From Tateyamaria sp. Alg231-49 (lineage in GTDB: Bacteria > Pseudomonadota > Alphaproteobacteria > Rhodobacterales > Rhodobacteraceae): a stretch of 64,000 bases of DNA. The translations under genes and the position numbers were made by a program. Location of the stretch: the NCBI RefSeq assembly GCF_900143535.1, contig NZ_FRFA01000002.1, positions 1 to 64,000 of the forward strand, given 5' to 3'. The stretch's first letter is position 1; every line of letters starts with the position of its first letter. Of the stretch, positions 1 through 8,878 are shown in pieces. Below the pieces are notes generated by a model. The model made no database searches. It was not told the DNA's origin and saw only the letters and a list, made by a program, of their open reading frames with translations.

Positions 1-473
1 ATGCAGCATACCTCATTCGTGGTCGCCCCCATCTCCCAGCATGCTTTTTTTGAGCAAGCGGAGTTCCAGCGTTTGCTCAGCAACCACTTCCTTCAGATCG
101 CGGGCTTCACGGCGGAGATCCTTAACCTCGTCAGTGTTCGCAGCGCGGGCTGTGTCGCCTGCCAGCCGCTTCTTGCCCGCTTCCATGAAGTCCTTGGACC
201 ATTTGTAATAGATGCCTTGAGAGATACCCTCACGACGACACAGCTCAGCTATGCTGTCCTCGCCCCTCAGACCGTCCAGGACGATCCTGATCTTCTCTTC
301 GGACGAGTAATGCTTGCGGGTCGCTCGTTTGATGTCTTTGACGATCTTCTCGCCTGAGCTTTTGCGTGTTCCATTGGTCTGTCTCATCTTCCACTCCTCG
401 GTGGTTACGATGAGCCAAGAACACTCTCTTAGCAATTTGCCCTATTTGGACCCATAAGCGCTGACGTCAGACA
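1..473 (-). mobile_element. IS3-family insertion sequence, partial (5' end with orfA)
   Basis: The window opens inside an insertion sequence. A complete orfA-type reading frame runs leftward to base 13 and the second transposase frame lies beyond the window edge. The outer boundary is not certain. I place it near 473 because, read on the minus strand, the sequence there begins TGTCTGACG, which fits the TG dinucleotide that starts most IS3-family inverted repeats. The partner repeat is outside the window, so the exact end and target duplication cannot be seen. Confidence 0.6.
13..387 (-). CDS. IS3-family transposase OrfA (helix-turn-helix subunit)
   Basis: The 124-residue protein has the usual OrfA plan. 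Basic residues lead into a helix-turn-helix (HYSSEEKIRIVLDGL, then IAELCRREGIS and IYYKWSKDF), followed by a leucine-rich coiled coil at the C-terminus that pairs with OrfB in this family. I chose the ATG at 387 (MRQTNGT) because GAGG lies about 9 bases upstream and the longer frame adds residues unlike the family. OrfB would follow by frameshift to the left but is outside the window. Family assignment is firm; the subgroup is not determined. Confidence 0.85.
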   Translation of the reverse strand: MRQTNGTRKSSGEKIVKDIKRATRKHYSSEEKIRIVLDGLRGEDSIAELCRREGISQGIYYKWSKDFMEAGKKRLAGDTARAANTDEVKDLRREARDLKEVVAEQTLELRLLKKSMLGDGGDHE

Positions 474-832
474 GTCAATTTATGTGTGGCCATCGTGGGG
501 TTTAGCGTGCTGAAACCCCTCGCACGGAGACTGGAACGGGCCGGTACATAGTTGGGTTCTTGGATGTCGGAGGCCTGGAGATGTCGACGTCGACAATGCG
601 AGCGCAGCAGTACCGGTGCAAAGAAGACGTCGTCGTGAAATCATGGTATCCCGCCAATATCCACCCGACCGTCTGATTTATCTGCAATGGTGATCCCAAA
701 CAGTCTTTTCACTGCAAACCCGTTTGATGCGCGGTATTCGATTATTCCCCGCTCTCCGCCGCAAATTCTCTAACCACAGCCCACAACTTTCCGTCGGATC
801 GATTTTTGGAATCAACAAACCGCTGGGGTCGA
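474..832. other. Intergenic stretch between IS end and FNT gene
   Basis: No gene is supported here. The one visible structure is a hairpin at about 497-519 (GGGGTTT and AAACCCC arms), which may be a terminator or part of the IS flank. A 65-codon minus-strand frame at 502-699 has no ribosome binding site and no recognisable motif, so I do not call it. Confidence 0.4.
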
Positions 833-1624
833 TTAACTCAAATCCGCATTAGTGCCGAGATATGCAAAGCGGTAGGCCAGTGCGACGCCCAGACCGCCAC
901 CGACCACGTTACCGATTGTGACCCAAAATATATTGAAAAGAGCAGCGCTCATCGGAAGTGTTCCGCCCGCAGCCCAAGCCTGCGGGAAGAAGTACATATT
1001 CGCAACTGAGTGCTCTAGCCCCATCAGAACGAATGCTGAAATTGGCCAAAGAATGGCGAGGATTTTCCCTGCAGCAGTGCGCGCAGCGCATGCAAGCCAA
1101 ATTGCAAGGCACACCAATGCATTGCACAGAATGCCTCTCACGAACGCCTCGGATAATGAAAGAGCGCCCTTTGCGTCGGCAATCCTGACTGCGGTCTCGC
1201 CCATCGGTTGGTCCAATATTCCCGACAGACCAAAACACAAAGCCAACGCCATCGCCCCCATCAGGTTCCCGAGATAAACGACCACCCAATTGCGAACCAA
1301 ACGCCTGACAGAGATGCGTTTGTCGACAGCGGCCATGACCATCAGAGCATTGCCCGTAAAAAGCTCCGCGCCTCCGACAACAACCAGTATCAAGCCGAGA
1401 GCGAAGACAATACCGCCCAATAGTCTTGCGGGGCCATAGCTCGGGTCCACTCCTGTCATGACCATGGTGTATGCGGCTGCTCCGAAACCGATAAAAACTC
1501 CTGCAAGGCCAGCAAGTACCAGCATCTGCGCTGCGGGCAGTTTCGCTTTGTTGACACCTGCGACTTCAATCAGTTCCGCTATATGTGCCGGAGTATGGGC
1601 GTCCAGAAACGATGTGTTTTTCAA
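833..1624 (-). CDS. Formate/nitrite transporter (FNT) family channel
   Basis: An integral membrane protein of about 263 residues with the length and hydrophobic pattern of the FocA/NirC/FNT family. These are pentameric channels with six transmembrane segments that move formate, nitrite or hydrosulfide across the inner membrane. Glycine-rich segments such as GAELFTGNALM and NWVVVYLGNLMGA are typical of the family. There is no ATG at the N-terminus. I chose TTG at 1624 because AGGGTGA lies 4 bases upstream; TTG at 1639 is the alternative. It is divergent from the hsp20-cbpA-cbpM run. The substrate cannot be told from sequence. Confidence 0.85.
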   Translation of the reverse strand: MKNTSFLDAHTPAHIAELIEVAGVNKAKLPAAQMLVLAGLAGVFIGFGAAAYTMVMTGVDPSYGPARLLGGIVFALGLILVVVGGAELFTGNALMVMAAVDKRISVRRLVRNWVVVYLGNLMGAMALALCFGLSGILDQPMGETAVRIADAKGALSLSEAFVRGILCNALVCLAIWLACAARTAAGKILAILWPISAFVLMGLEHSVANMYFFPQAWAAGGTLPMSAALFNIFWVTIGNVVGGGLGVALAYRFAYLGTNADLS

Positions 1625-1836
1625 TCTATCACCCTGCAATTGGCCTTGCCTGCCAGCTTACCGGAATTCGGCCTTGTCCAGCTTTGATCAGGGTCAATTC
1701 GTTGCGTTGAAAATCGCCTATAGTTGACAAAGCCGATACCCTGAGTGGGACCAAAAGATGTTGCGTGCAGACTTTTGGGAGAAGCAACACCAGCACAGCA
1801 TCGGTTCGAGTCATGTCATGAAAATAGGAGGATTTA

Positions 1837-2268
1837 ATGGTTGAGAAGAACGCAGAATATGGCCGCTGGCCTTCGCTTTACGACCCCTTGTTTGAACCAC
1901 TGCGAACCTTGGGGCATCGGGTCGCGGATTGGCTGAAGCCAGCAAGTGCCGCATCGAGTAATGATGACGTTTATACCATTAGCATGGAGCTTCCGGGCGT
2001 ATCGGAAAGCGACGTAGACCTTTCGGTTCACAACGGATCGCTGGTCATCAGAGGCGAAAAGAAAACCGAAAGCGAACAGAAGGGCGACACTTGGTATTTC
2101 AGCGAACGGCAATACGGCGCCTTCAGCAGAAGTTTCCAATTGCCTGAAGATGCTGATGGGGGGAAAGCCCAGGCATCCATGAAGGACGGTGTCCTCGAAG
2201 TGACTGTCCCGAGACTTGTTCTTGAAGACAAGAACAAGTCGCAAAAGATCGCGATCTCAAAACCTTGA
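1837..2268 (+). CDS. Hsp20/alpha-crystallin family small heat-shock protein
   Basis: This 143-residue ATP-independent holdase would bind unfolding proteins in the cytoplasm. The alpha-crystallin domain occupies roughly residues 42-140, with the strands YTISMELPGVSESDVDLSV and LVIRGEKK, and ends in the characteristic DGVLEVTVPR motif. AGGAGG lies 6 bases before the ATG. It is the first gene of a chaperone group with cbpA and cbpM, so it probably prevents aggregation upstream of the Hsp40/Hsp70 machinery. A TTGACA element at 1724-1729 could be a promoter -35 box, but I see no convincing -10 box. Confidence 0.92.
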   Translation: MVEKNAEYGRWPSLYDPLFEPLRTLGHRVADWLKPASAASSNDDVYTISMELPGVSESDVDLSVHNGSLVIRGEKKTESEQKGDTWYFSERQYGAFSRSFQLPEDADGGKAQASMKDGVLEVTVPRLVLEDKNKSQKIAISKP

Positions 2269-2341
2269 CCCAACTCGTGGCCGTGGGCTCGCGCTGCGAG
2301 CATCCCGGCCAGTAAGGCACAATATCAAAAGAAGGTAGCTG

Positions 2342-3253
2342 ATGGCACAAGCGACCCACTACGACACTCTGGGAGTATCGCGCACGGCAAGCAACGATGA
2401 GATCAAACGTGCGTTTCGCAAGCTGGCGCGCAAGTACCATCCTGATGTCGCGAAAGGTCCAGAGGCCGAAGCAACGTTCAAAAAGGTCAATGAAGCATAT
2501 GATGTGCTGAAGGACCCAGAAAAGCGTGCAGCCTATGACGCGCCGGAACCGCAGCCCGACTTCTCTTCGTCGCCCAATTGGGAGGGAGGCTTTGGGTTCT
2601 CGCATCCGGGGGCTGGAGACATGCGTGATTTCGAAGAAATCCTGCGCAACTTTCAGGGAGCCCGCCGCCACACGTCAGATGCTGGGAATAACAGGAGGTT
2701 TTCGGATCAACATGCGCGCATAAATGTGCCGCTGGACGCGGCATACACCGGAGCTACCCGCAAGCTGACACTGCAAGTGCCGCACATCACGCAGAACGGC
2801 GAAGTCGTCATCACAGAGCGTGACATCGAAGTTCGGATTCCGAAGGGCATTTTAGAAGGGCAGAACATCCGCCTGCGCGGTGAAGGTATCAAGGCGTCTG
2901 ATGCGATCGGAGACCTCTATCTGGAAGTCCATTTCGAGCCGCATCCGGTCTATCGCCCCGAAGGCAGAGACTTGTACCTGGAGCTGCCGGTTACACCTTG
3001 GGAAGCCGCGCTGGGGCACAAAATTGTATTGCCAACGCCAGACGGAAAGGTCGATCTGAAGATCCCTAAAAACGCGCGCAATGGCCAGAAACTCCGGCTC
3101 AAAGGAAAGGGGCTGCCATCTTCGCCCCCAGGTGATCTTTACGCCAAACTGCTCATCGTGAACCCGCCAGTCGTCTCGAAAAAAGAGGCCGAACTTTATG
3201 AAGCGATGGCGCAGGAGACGGCATTTAACCCACGCCGCGCAATGGGAGGATAG
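2342..3253 (+). CDS. cbpA: DnaJ-type co-chaperone, CbpA family
   Basis: A 303-residue Hsp40. Residues 5-70 are a J domain with the HPD motif at 33-35 that stimulates DnaK ATPase. A glycine/phenylalanine-rich linker follows ([11 protein letters not shown]), then two C-terminal beta-barrel substrate domains (about 120-285). The DnaJ zinc-finger cysteines are absent, which is the CbpA layout. The next gene encodes its modulator CbpM, which supports CbpA over DnaJ proper. A second, main DnaJ is presumably elsewhere on the chromosome. Confidence 0.92.
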   Translation: MAQATHYDTLGVSRTASNDEIKRAFRKLARKYHPDVAKGPEAEATFKKVNEAYDVLKDPEKRAAYDAPEPQPDFSSSPNWEGGFGFSHPGAGDMRDFEEILRNFQGARRHTSDAGNNRRFSDQHARINVPLDAAYTGATRKLTLQVPHITQNGEVVITERDIEVRIPKGILEGQNIRLRGEGIKASDAIGDLYLEVHFEPHPVYRPEGRDLYLELPVTPWEAALGHKIVLPTPDGKVDLKIPKNARNGQKLRLKGKGLPSSPPGDLYAKLLIVNPPVVSKKEAELYEAMAQETAFNPRRAMGG

Positions 3254-3257
3254 GGAA

Positions 3258-3557
3258 ATGAAAAAAGCACGCGCTAACAGCGAATTACTCGACTGCCTGA
3301 CATCGGTCGAACTTTGCCGCTTTTGCAATGTGAATGAAGCTTGGGTGATCGAGCTTGTCGAGCACGGTGTGCTTGATCCCAGAGGCAACTCCTTTGAGGA
3401 ATGGAACTTTTACGGCGTCAACATCGTGAGGGCAAAGAAAGCACGTCGATTGCAACGCGATCTGGGATTGAACACCCCAGGTATTGCGATGGTGCTAGAT
3501 CTGTTGGAGGAACGCGAGGAATTGTTGCGCGAACTCATGAAAGCGGAAGCGGTTTAG
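3258..3557 (+). CDS. cbpM: CbpM-like chaperone modulator (MerR-type HTH)
   Basis: The 99-residue protein matches CbpM, which binds the CbpA J domain and blocks its stimulation of DnaK. It contains the family pattern: an N-terminal helix-turn-helix-like part (VELCRFCNVNEAWVIELVEHG), the loop with WNFYGVNIVRAKKARRLQRDLG, and a C-terminal leucine-rich helix (MVLDLLEEREELLREL). I start it at the ATG 3258, four bases after the cbpA stop and preceded by GGAGGATAGGG. The longer upstream frame overlaps cbpA and is not needed. Confidence 0.88.
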   Translation: MKKARANSELLDCLTSVELCRFCNVNEAWVIELVEHGVLDPRGNSFEEWNFYGVNIVRAKKARRLQRDLGLNTPGIAMVLDLLEEREELLRELMKAEAV

Positions 3558-3950
3558 GGATTAGCATGTGCCGGAGTTCAGAAGCTTCCGCAGGTACGGT
3601 GTACGCAAGCGGGTCAGACTGGTGCAGCATCACAGATGCTGTGACGCACCGCTATCGGAGGCACCACCGCCTGCTTCAAAGTGATGAACTTGGAACAATC
3701 TGGCAGACACTTTGGAATTGCAACCGCAGCACATTGCCCGACACCCCGTTCGCTGGGCTGACGTGCTTGCAAAACGTATCAAGGAAAACCCTGCTTTACA
3801 TGGGCATATCGACAACTGTTTTGATAGGTGTTTCGCTCTCCGTGTTTGCGGCTCCTCTCTTGCTCGTTTTTACCGGTGCTTCCCCAATCGCAGAGCAAGG
3901 TTTAAGCAGTTTCCTACTCTTTGCTGCAGGTTCTATCATGACCAAGGAAT
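3558..3950 (+). other. Gap with a possible short membrane peptide (3800-3970)
   Basis: No recognised gene lies between cbpM and the MFS gene. A frame from ATG 3800 to 3970 would encode 56 residues with one strongly hydrophobic segment (TTVLIGVSLSVFAAPLLLVF). It overlaps the start of the MFS gene by 20 bases. It has no good ribosome binding site, so it may be a gene remnant rather than a working gene. Confidence 0.25.
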
Positions 3951-5585
3951 ATGACAGCCATCCCTACTGAGAACGGCAATTCAGAGAACGAACACAGTTG
4001 GCTGACCGTTTGGTGGCAGGTCACCTTCTTGGATCTGGCCAAACAGATGCGCTGGTCTTACCTGCCGCCATTGATGGTGTATTTCGCTGCTGGCGTTTCC
4101 GGCCTGACATCAGTCGTTGGCGCCTTCTTTCTCAAGGAATATCTGGACCTTTCTGCTTCCTTTGTTGCCGGATTGGCCTTCTGGGCTGGGTTGCCGTGGA
4201 TACTGAAGATGCCGATGGGACATGTGGTCGACCTGTTCTGGCGGTGGAAGGCTCTGCTGATCCTGCTTGGGGCATCATTGATTACGGGATCCTTGCTCAT
4301 AATGTATGCGCTGGTCTCGGCGCCTGGGCAGATGGACGACATAATGCCACTTGCGACCTGGTACGTGGTTGCCTTGATGTTGGCGCCGTCCGGATACGCC
4401 ATCCAAGACGTGGTCGCCGACGCTATGACAGTCGAGGCGGTGCCACAGAAAGATGAGAAAGGCCGACCGTACAGCGAAGAAGACGCACGCGCGCTGCATA
4501 CCACGATGCAAACTCTCGGGCGCATTGCTATTATTTCGGGGTTTGCAAGTGTGGCTGCTGTTAACATCTGGGTGTTTTCTGGCGCCGAAGATATCAGCGA
4601 CGCAGCGCGTCTGGGACTTTACGGAAACGTATATCTAACCGCGCTTATCATTCCCGTCCTGTCATTGAGCGGTACGGTCCTGCACGCGGTGATCCAGCGG
4701 CGACAAAGGTCACGTGGGCAGACACTGCAAGGCCCAGAGGTCGAAACGGAAGTCAGTTGGCCGATCTTAGGTGGTGGTTTGGCCTTTGTTATTTTCAGCA
4801 TCCTGCTCGGCACCAGCTCCTTTGACTACGCGCAGGAAGCGATTTTTTCGGTGTCGTTCATCATCATCGCCTATCTCATTGCCCAACTGATGAAGGAATT
4901 GCCAACTGCAAAGGCAAATGTACTGATTGGGACAGCCATCATTATCTTCGTTTTTCGGGCTGTGCCTTTGCCCGGTCCAGGGCTTACTTGGTTCGAGATT
5001 GATGAGTTGGGTTTTGACGAACAGTTCCTCGCCATCTTGGCCTTTATCACATCGCTTCTCGCCCTGATCGGGTTGATCGTTCTTCGGCCGTTGATGGCCC
5101 GCAAGTCCATTGCTTATGTCGTGGTTGTTCTGACGCTCGCTGCGGGGGTTTTATCGCTCCCCAACCTCGCGCTCTATTACGGGGTGCACGAATGGACTTC
5201 TGCGCACACAGGGGGGGTCGTGGACGCAAGGTTCATTGCAATTCTCGATACAGCCATCGAGTCGCCTCTTGGCCAGGTCGCTATGGTGCCGATGCTGGCT
5301 TGGATCGCGCGAAACGCACCGCCGCACCTGAAAGCTACTTTTTTCGCCGTCATGGCCTCTTTTACCAATATGGCGTTATCCGCCAGCAGTCTTGGCTCGA
5401 AATACCTCAACGAGGTCTTTGTCATCACCCGATCCTCTGTTGATCCGGCAACCGGAGAGGTTCTGTCGATCGCAGATTACAGCCAGTTGGGACAACTGCT
5501 GATCACAGTGGGGAGCCTCACGGTAGCATTGCCGCTGATCACCATCTTCGTTGTCCAGCAGTCGCGCTTGCGCACCAAGGAATAG
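3951..5585 (+). CDS. MFS transporter, BT1 (folate/biopterin) type
   Basis: This 544-residue inner-membrane protein has about a dozen hydrophobic segments. The stretch PSGYAIQDVVADAMTVEAVP resembles the conserved loop of BT1-family major-facilitator proteins, a group first known as biopterin/folate transporters of trypanosomatids and also found in bacteria and plastids. The N-terminal half (LPPLMVYFAAGVSG, AFFLKEYLDLSASF) also fits. The substrate is not known from sequence, and the stress-gene neighbours do not settle it. It may be a pterin, folate or other organic anion carrier. Confidence 0.7.
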   Translation: MTAIPTENGNSENEHSWLTVWWQVTFLDLAKQMRWSYLPPLMVYFAAGVSGLTSVVGAFFLKEYLDLSASFVAGLAFWAGLPWILKMPMGHVVDLFWRWKALLILLGASLITGSLLIMYALVSAPGQMDDIMPLATWYVVALMLAPSGYAIQDVVADAMTVEAVPQKDEKGRPYSEEDARALHTTMQTLGRIAIISGFASVAAVNIWVFSGAEDISDAARLGLYGNVYLTALIIPVLSLSGTVLHAVIQRRQRSRGQTLQGPEVETEVSWPILGGGLAFVIFSILLGTSSFDYAQEAIFSVSFIIIAYLIAQLMKELPTAKANVLIGTAIIIFVFRAVPLPGPGLTWFEIDELGFDEQFLAILAFITSLLALIGLIVLRPLMARKSIAYVVVVLTLAAGVLSLPNLALYYGVHEWTSAHTGGVVDARFIAILDTAIESPLGQVAMVPMLAWIARNAPPHLKATFFAVMASFTNMALSASSLGSKYLNEVFVITRSSVDPATGEVLSIADYSQLGQLLITVGSLTVALPLITIFVVQQSRLRTKE

Positions 5586-5593
5586 GCTTCGTT

Positions 5594-7186
5594 CTATTTG
5601 TTGGTGGCATCGTTTAAGAGCTGGTCCAGATGCGCGACCGGCACCCCTATGTTTGATCCACCGAAGTCTGGCAGGATGGCCGCGTTTACGGCCACCACAT
5701 GGCCATGCCGGTTCAATGCCGGGCCGCCGCTGCCGCCTACGGTGGTCTCAGCATCGTAAGTGACTGCACCCATACTCACCTGGGCAACGATCCCTTGGCT
5801 CGCAAGTGGATTGATAAGGTTCTGCTTGGACAGTTGGCTTGCGACAATCCAAAAATCGACTTCGCCCTCTGTGCGGATGGAGCTGATAAAGTCATTTCCA
5901 GCTTGGGCAAGAAGCGCTTTTAATCCGGTTGGGTAGCCCAAAAGGTAAATTTCCTCTCCAACGCGGGTCGGACTGTCTGACAGGGAAAGCCCACGCCCTT
6001 CTATGTGGGACGGTGCAATTGACAAAACCGCAAGATCCGCTGTTTCGCTATGACCAACCAGTTCTGCCTCGATTGGACCTGTGATCCCCGGGAAATAAAC
6101 GACCAACCTGAGCATCTCAGGCACAAGACCGGACGCCTCAAACGCTTGAGCCTGTTCCTTGCTTGTCCAAGGTAAGGCAACGTGTCTGTTGGTCACGATG
6201 TGCTGACCGTTCATCAAAAGAAAGCCTGTGCCGGTGAACTGAAACTCGCCAGGATTTCCGTTACCAAAAGGGTCGAGCCTGGGCTGGCCAAATGGTGTTC
6301 TGAGCACTTGTCCGTCTGCACTCAGCACCTGCTTCAACATCTCACCGCTTTCAATATGCCTCAGACCAAAGGCGCCTTGAACGAATGCAACGGAAGGAAC
6401 TGACTCTGCGATAACGCGCGCGGCTGCGTCTGAGCGTTCTTCAAGAACTCCAAGCCGGCTCGTGTTTCTCTCCAGGCGACTCTCAAGCCTTTGCTGTAGC
6501 GCAACCAGGTCATCCTCAGACAGTGCATTGTCACGGGTCTGCGCAAGCATGATGGTAACAGCCTCGATCCGGTGCGCGTCACGTTCCAAGGCCTGCTGTA
6601 TCTGCTGGTCGCTTCGGTAAAGATAAATCCCAAATACAGTGATCACGCATAGGACAATGATGACCGAAAGCCGGAAATAGTAAGTCGTTTGCACAGCAGC
6701 TCGCCGCAAGCTCTCGCCCACAGCGAAAGATATGCGGCGAGGCAACGGACGCCTGCTGCTCCGTGCGTAGGTCCAGGCATCGCTGACAATTTCGTCGATG
6801 GGCCATCTTTTGGGAAATGACTGCTCACACAAACGAAAACGCGCCATCGGTCCATGCGCATCGAATTCGATCATGTCGCCATGCATCAGGTGAACTGCGT
6901 CTATTCGGTGCCCGTTTACCCAAACAGATTTGCCGCCAACCCCCTCGATCGAATAGGTATCACGATCCCACTTCAGGACAGCCACCAGGTCCAGATCATC
7001 TGCTTGCGTTGTGCCTGCGTTGATACGCAAAACTCTGTCAGAGCCGACTAAGGTCGACAAAACATCGCTGGAAAGCCAGTATGTTTTTCCCTTGGATGGG
7101 CCGGTTAAACCTTCCAGAAAAGCTCGCGCCACATTCTCATCCGGCGCCGTTTTTGAGCTTTCCGATTGTGCGTACGACCGGTCCAT
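5594..7186 (-). CDS. Membrane-anchored trypsin-like serine protease with N-terminal FHA-like domain
   Basis: A 530-residue fusion. Residues about 20-120 look like an FHA-type phosphopeptide-binding fold (VWVNGHRIDAVHLMHGDMIEF). One transmembrane helix follows near 170-190 (LSVIIVLCVITVFGIYLY), then a predicted coiled coil (about 192-260), then a trypsin/HtrA-like domain from about 300. The catalytic triad is visible as His in TNRHVA, Asp in ETADLAVLSI and Ser in GGSGGPALN. The FHA part should be cytoplasmic and the protease periplasmic, so the protein could relay a phosphorylation signal outward. That last step is inference. There is no PDZ domain, unlike DegP. Confidence 0.8.
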   Translation of the reverse strand: MDRSYAQSESSKTAPDENVARAFLEGLTGPSKGKTYWLSSDVLSTLVGSDRVLRINAGTTQADDLDLVAVLKWDRDTYSIEGVGGKSVWVNGHRIDAVHLMHGDMIEFDAHGPMARFRLCEQSFPKRWPIDEIVSDAWTYARSSRRPLPRRISFAVGESLRRAAVQTTYYFRLSVIIVLCVITVFGIYLYRSDQQIQQALERDAHRIEAVTIMLAQTRDNALSEDDLVALQQRLESRLERNTSRLGVLEERSDAAARVIAESVPSVAFVQGAFGLRHIESGEMLKQVLSADGQVLRTPFGQPRLDPFGNGNPGEFQFTGTGFLLMNGQHIVTNRHVALPWTSKEQAQAFEASGLVPEMLRLVVYFPGITGPIEAELVGHSETADLAVLSIAPSHIEGRGLSLSDSPTRVGEEIYLLGYPTGLKALLAQAGNDFISSIRTEGEVDFWIVASQLSKQNLINPLASQGIVAQVSMGAVTYDAETTVGGSGGPALNRHGHVVAVNAAILPDFGGSNIGVPVAHLDQLLNDATNK

Positions 7187-7539
7187 GTTCGGTCTCTAAA
7201 TCTCTGATAGAGTGCAGTTCATGATACCGAGCGTCCCGGCTATGGTCCACAAAATTTTGGTTTCTGGCCGTCGAAGGCGGACGCAAAAAACCATACAGAA
7301 ATTTGATGGCGGAGTGGAGCAATGCAGTGCCCCAGATAATGCAGGGTCACTTCTTATCGCTCAGGACTGCTGGCAATGGAGAAACCTGGACTTGCCAAAA
7401 TTCTTTCTTTTAACAATTTCGACCGCCATCCCGCCAAAGGCGTTTCGTGGCGTAGGTTTACCCAGTCAACACAGTGTTGACGCCAGGAGTGGGAGGGACG
7501 GATTGAGGAAAACTTCTGTCCAAAATTTAACTCCCCGCT
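7187..7539. other. Non-coding stretch upstream of an integrase remnant
   Basis: No gene with a ribosome binding site or recognisable motif is seen. The only clear structure is the palindrome at 7465-7481, listed separately. Confidence 0.4.
7465..7481. promoter_or_regulatory. Perfect palindrome, possible operator
   Basis: GTCAACACAGTGTTGAC is a perfect 8-bp inverted repeat around a central A. It is the size of a dimeric regulator site. It lies 59 bases before the integrase fragment and about 400 bases before the HdeD-like gene. No adjacent regulator gene identifies a protein for it. Confidence 0.25.
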
Positions 7540-7768
7540 GTGAAACCAAAGCACAAAACCTGGGACAAGGAACAGCCGGTTGGTCAGAAGCGCCCTTTGC
7601 TGCCAAAGCAGGTCTGGGCCATCCGCGCCCGGCTCGAACTCGCTGCCAATCTTCGGGATCTGGCTTTGTTCAAACTTGCGATCAACAGCAGGCTGCGCGG
7701 CTGTGATCTTGTCTGCTTGAAGGTTGCCAATCTCGTTGTCGGAGAGCCCAAAGTGGCAACGGCGCGCA
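7540..7768 (+). pseudogene. Tyrosine recombinase (phage-type integrase) N-terminal fragment
   Basis: The translated stretch KHKTWDKEQPVGQKRPL, then VWAIRARLELAANLRDLALF and LRGCDLVCLKV, matches the N-terminal part of a common family of small integrases that carry TWDKG-K-VGQK and DLALFNLAIDSKLRGCDLV. The match stops after about 75 residues. The frame then runs into unrelated sequence with no catalytic Arg-His-Arg-Tyr residues. The fragment is therefore a broken integrase. It lies inside a block that ends at a tRNA-Gly 3' end, which fits a decayed mobile element. Confidence 0.7.
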
Positions 7769-7877
7769 GTGCCGATACAACACAGATTTCGAATTTAGGT
7801 GGACCCAAGGACGCAAAAAGTTGCCTTCGCCGCACCCTTCGTGCCTCATCGAGTAACCAAAATAGGAGGATGCTAAA

Positions 7878-8405
7878 ATGGGCAATAAATTCTTGTGGAT
7901 ACTGATGGCGCTACTGTCAATTGTTGGTGGGGTGATAGCGCTGATGAACCCAGTTTTCGCCAGCGGCATAGCTACGGTTATGGTCGCGTGGCTGTTCATT
8001 TTGTTTGGTGTGTTGCAAGTGTTTGCCGGATTCCGTGTCGAAGGTGCGGGTTCAAAAATATGGACAATTTTGCTTGGCGCATTGGCTGTCTACCTTGGTA
8101 TCACGATACTTGGGCATCCGTTACAGGGAATGATGGCACTTACCACTATGATTGCTATTCTTTGCCTTGCAGGCGGCATTTCCAAAGTGATCTTGTCATT
8201 CGCGTTGGAAGATCGCCGCTTCTTCTGGCTCGTTCTTGTGTCGGGCATTGCGTCATTGGCCATCGGCATAATCATCTTCATGAATTGGCCAGTATCGGCT
8301 GTATCGGCGCTCGGAATACTTCTGGGTGTACAGCTTTTGTCTGATGGCGTCTCGGCGCTTGCGATGGCCTTCAGCAGCGATGGAGATGCGGCCGCTGACG
8401 CCTAA
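7878..8405 (+). CDS. HdeD-like membrane protein (DUF308)
   Basis: A 175-residue membrane protein with six hydrophobic segments arranged as three repeated pairs, the pattern of HdeD/DUF308 proteins (for example WLFILFGVLQVFAGFR and ILLGVQLLSDGVSALAM). In Escherichia coli HdeD contributes to acid resistance at high cell density; here the role is inferred only as stress-related. AGGAGG lies 8 bases before the ATG. A strong terminator follows at 8428-8459, so it is probably transcribed alone or as the last gene of its unit. Confidence 0.82.
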   Translation: MGNKFLWILMALLSIVGGVIALMNPVFASGIATVMVAWLFILFGVLQVFAGFRVEGAGSKIWTILLGALAVYLGITILGHPLQGMMALTTMIAILCLAGGISKVILSFALEDRRFFWLVLVSGIASLAIGIIIFMNWPVSAVSALGILLGVQLLSDGVSALAMAFSSDGDAAADA

Positions 8406-8427
8406 AGTCGGCTTGCCGATTATCCCC

Positions 8428-8459
8428 ACTAGGCCCGCAAGCCAAATTGCGGGCCTAGT
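8428..8459 (+). terminator. Hairpin terminator after the HdeD-like gene
   Basis: A perfect 13-bp stem (ACTAGGCCCGCAA with its complement) closes a 6-base loop, GCCAAA. It lies 22 bases after the stop codon. Only a short T-rich stretch follows. Confidence 0.7.
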
Positions 8460-8875
8460 ATTTGGAATGCTCTCTGGGTCAAACGCCCAAAGCCCTCACC
8501 GCCAAGCATCGCATCAGTGACTCAACGATGGTCTCACGTGCTCGGTTTGTGAAATCGGCTCCAACGCGCAATGGAACTTCAAGGGAACAGCATGAACCGT
8601 GCGGCGGTATGACCACTGAAAACCCGACCGAGAAGTCGCTTTCGACTTGGTTCTTTGCAATCGGCATCGCGGCCAATTTTGATTGGCGCCCTTTGGTACG
8701 GGCGTGATCTTTTGATCCCGCACCGCCATCTTATGGTTCTGCGGCGGCAGACCGGCCTGATGGCGGCAGCGGGAATCGCAGCGGAAGGAGCCAAGGCCGC
8801 GACTGATGCACTCAAAAAGATGGCGCTTGACCCGTTGGGCACAATTGCTTGGATCGCTAAAGTGAGGAGCCGAAA
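8460..8875. other. Stretch without a recognisable gene
   Basis: Short frames exist on both strands but none has both a ribosome binding site and a known motif. Alternating frame openness around 8600-8860 could mean a decayed gene. I recognise nothing in it. Confidence 0.35.
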
Positions 8876-8878
8876 CTG
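8864..8878 (+). promoter_or_regulatory. Ribosome binding site and candidate CTG start for the TauE/SafE gene
   Basis: GAGGAG (8864-8869) is followed after six bases by CTG (8876-8878). The frame is open from 8861 and has no ATG or GTG before the conserved part of the protein. The only alternative, TTG at 8933, has no ribosome binding site and would remove half of the first membrane helix. Confidence 0.5.

Noticed and set aside
1690-1760. Heat-shock (sigma-32) promoter before hsp20
   Set aside because: GTTGAAA and TTGACA are present but no -10 element at proper distance was found.
3401-3970. 189-codon frame across cbpM and the following gap
   Set aside because: Its first part is out of frame with the well-supported cbpM. 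Only the last 56 codons are kept as a weak possibility.
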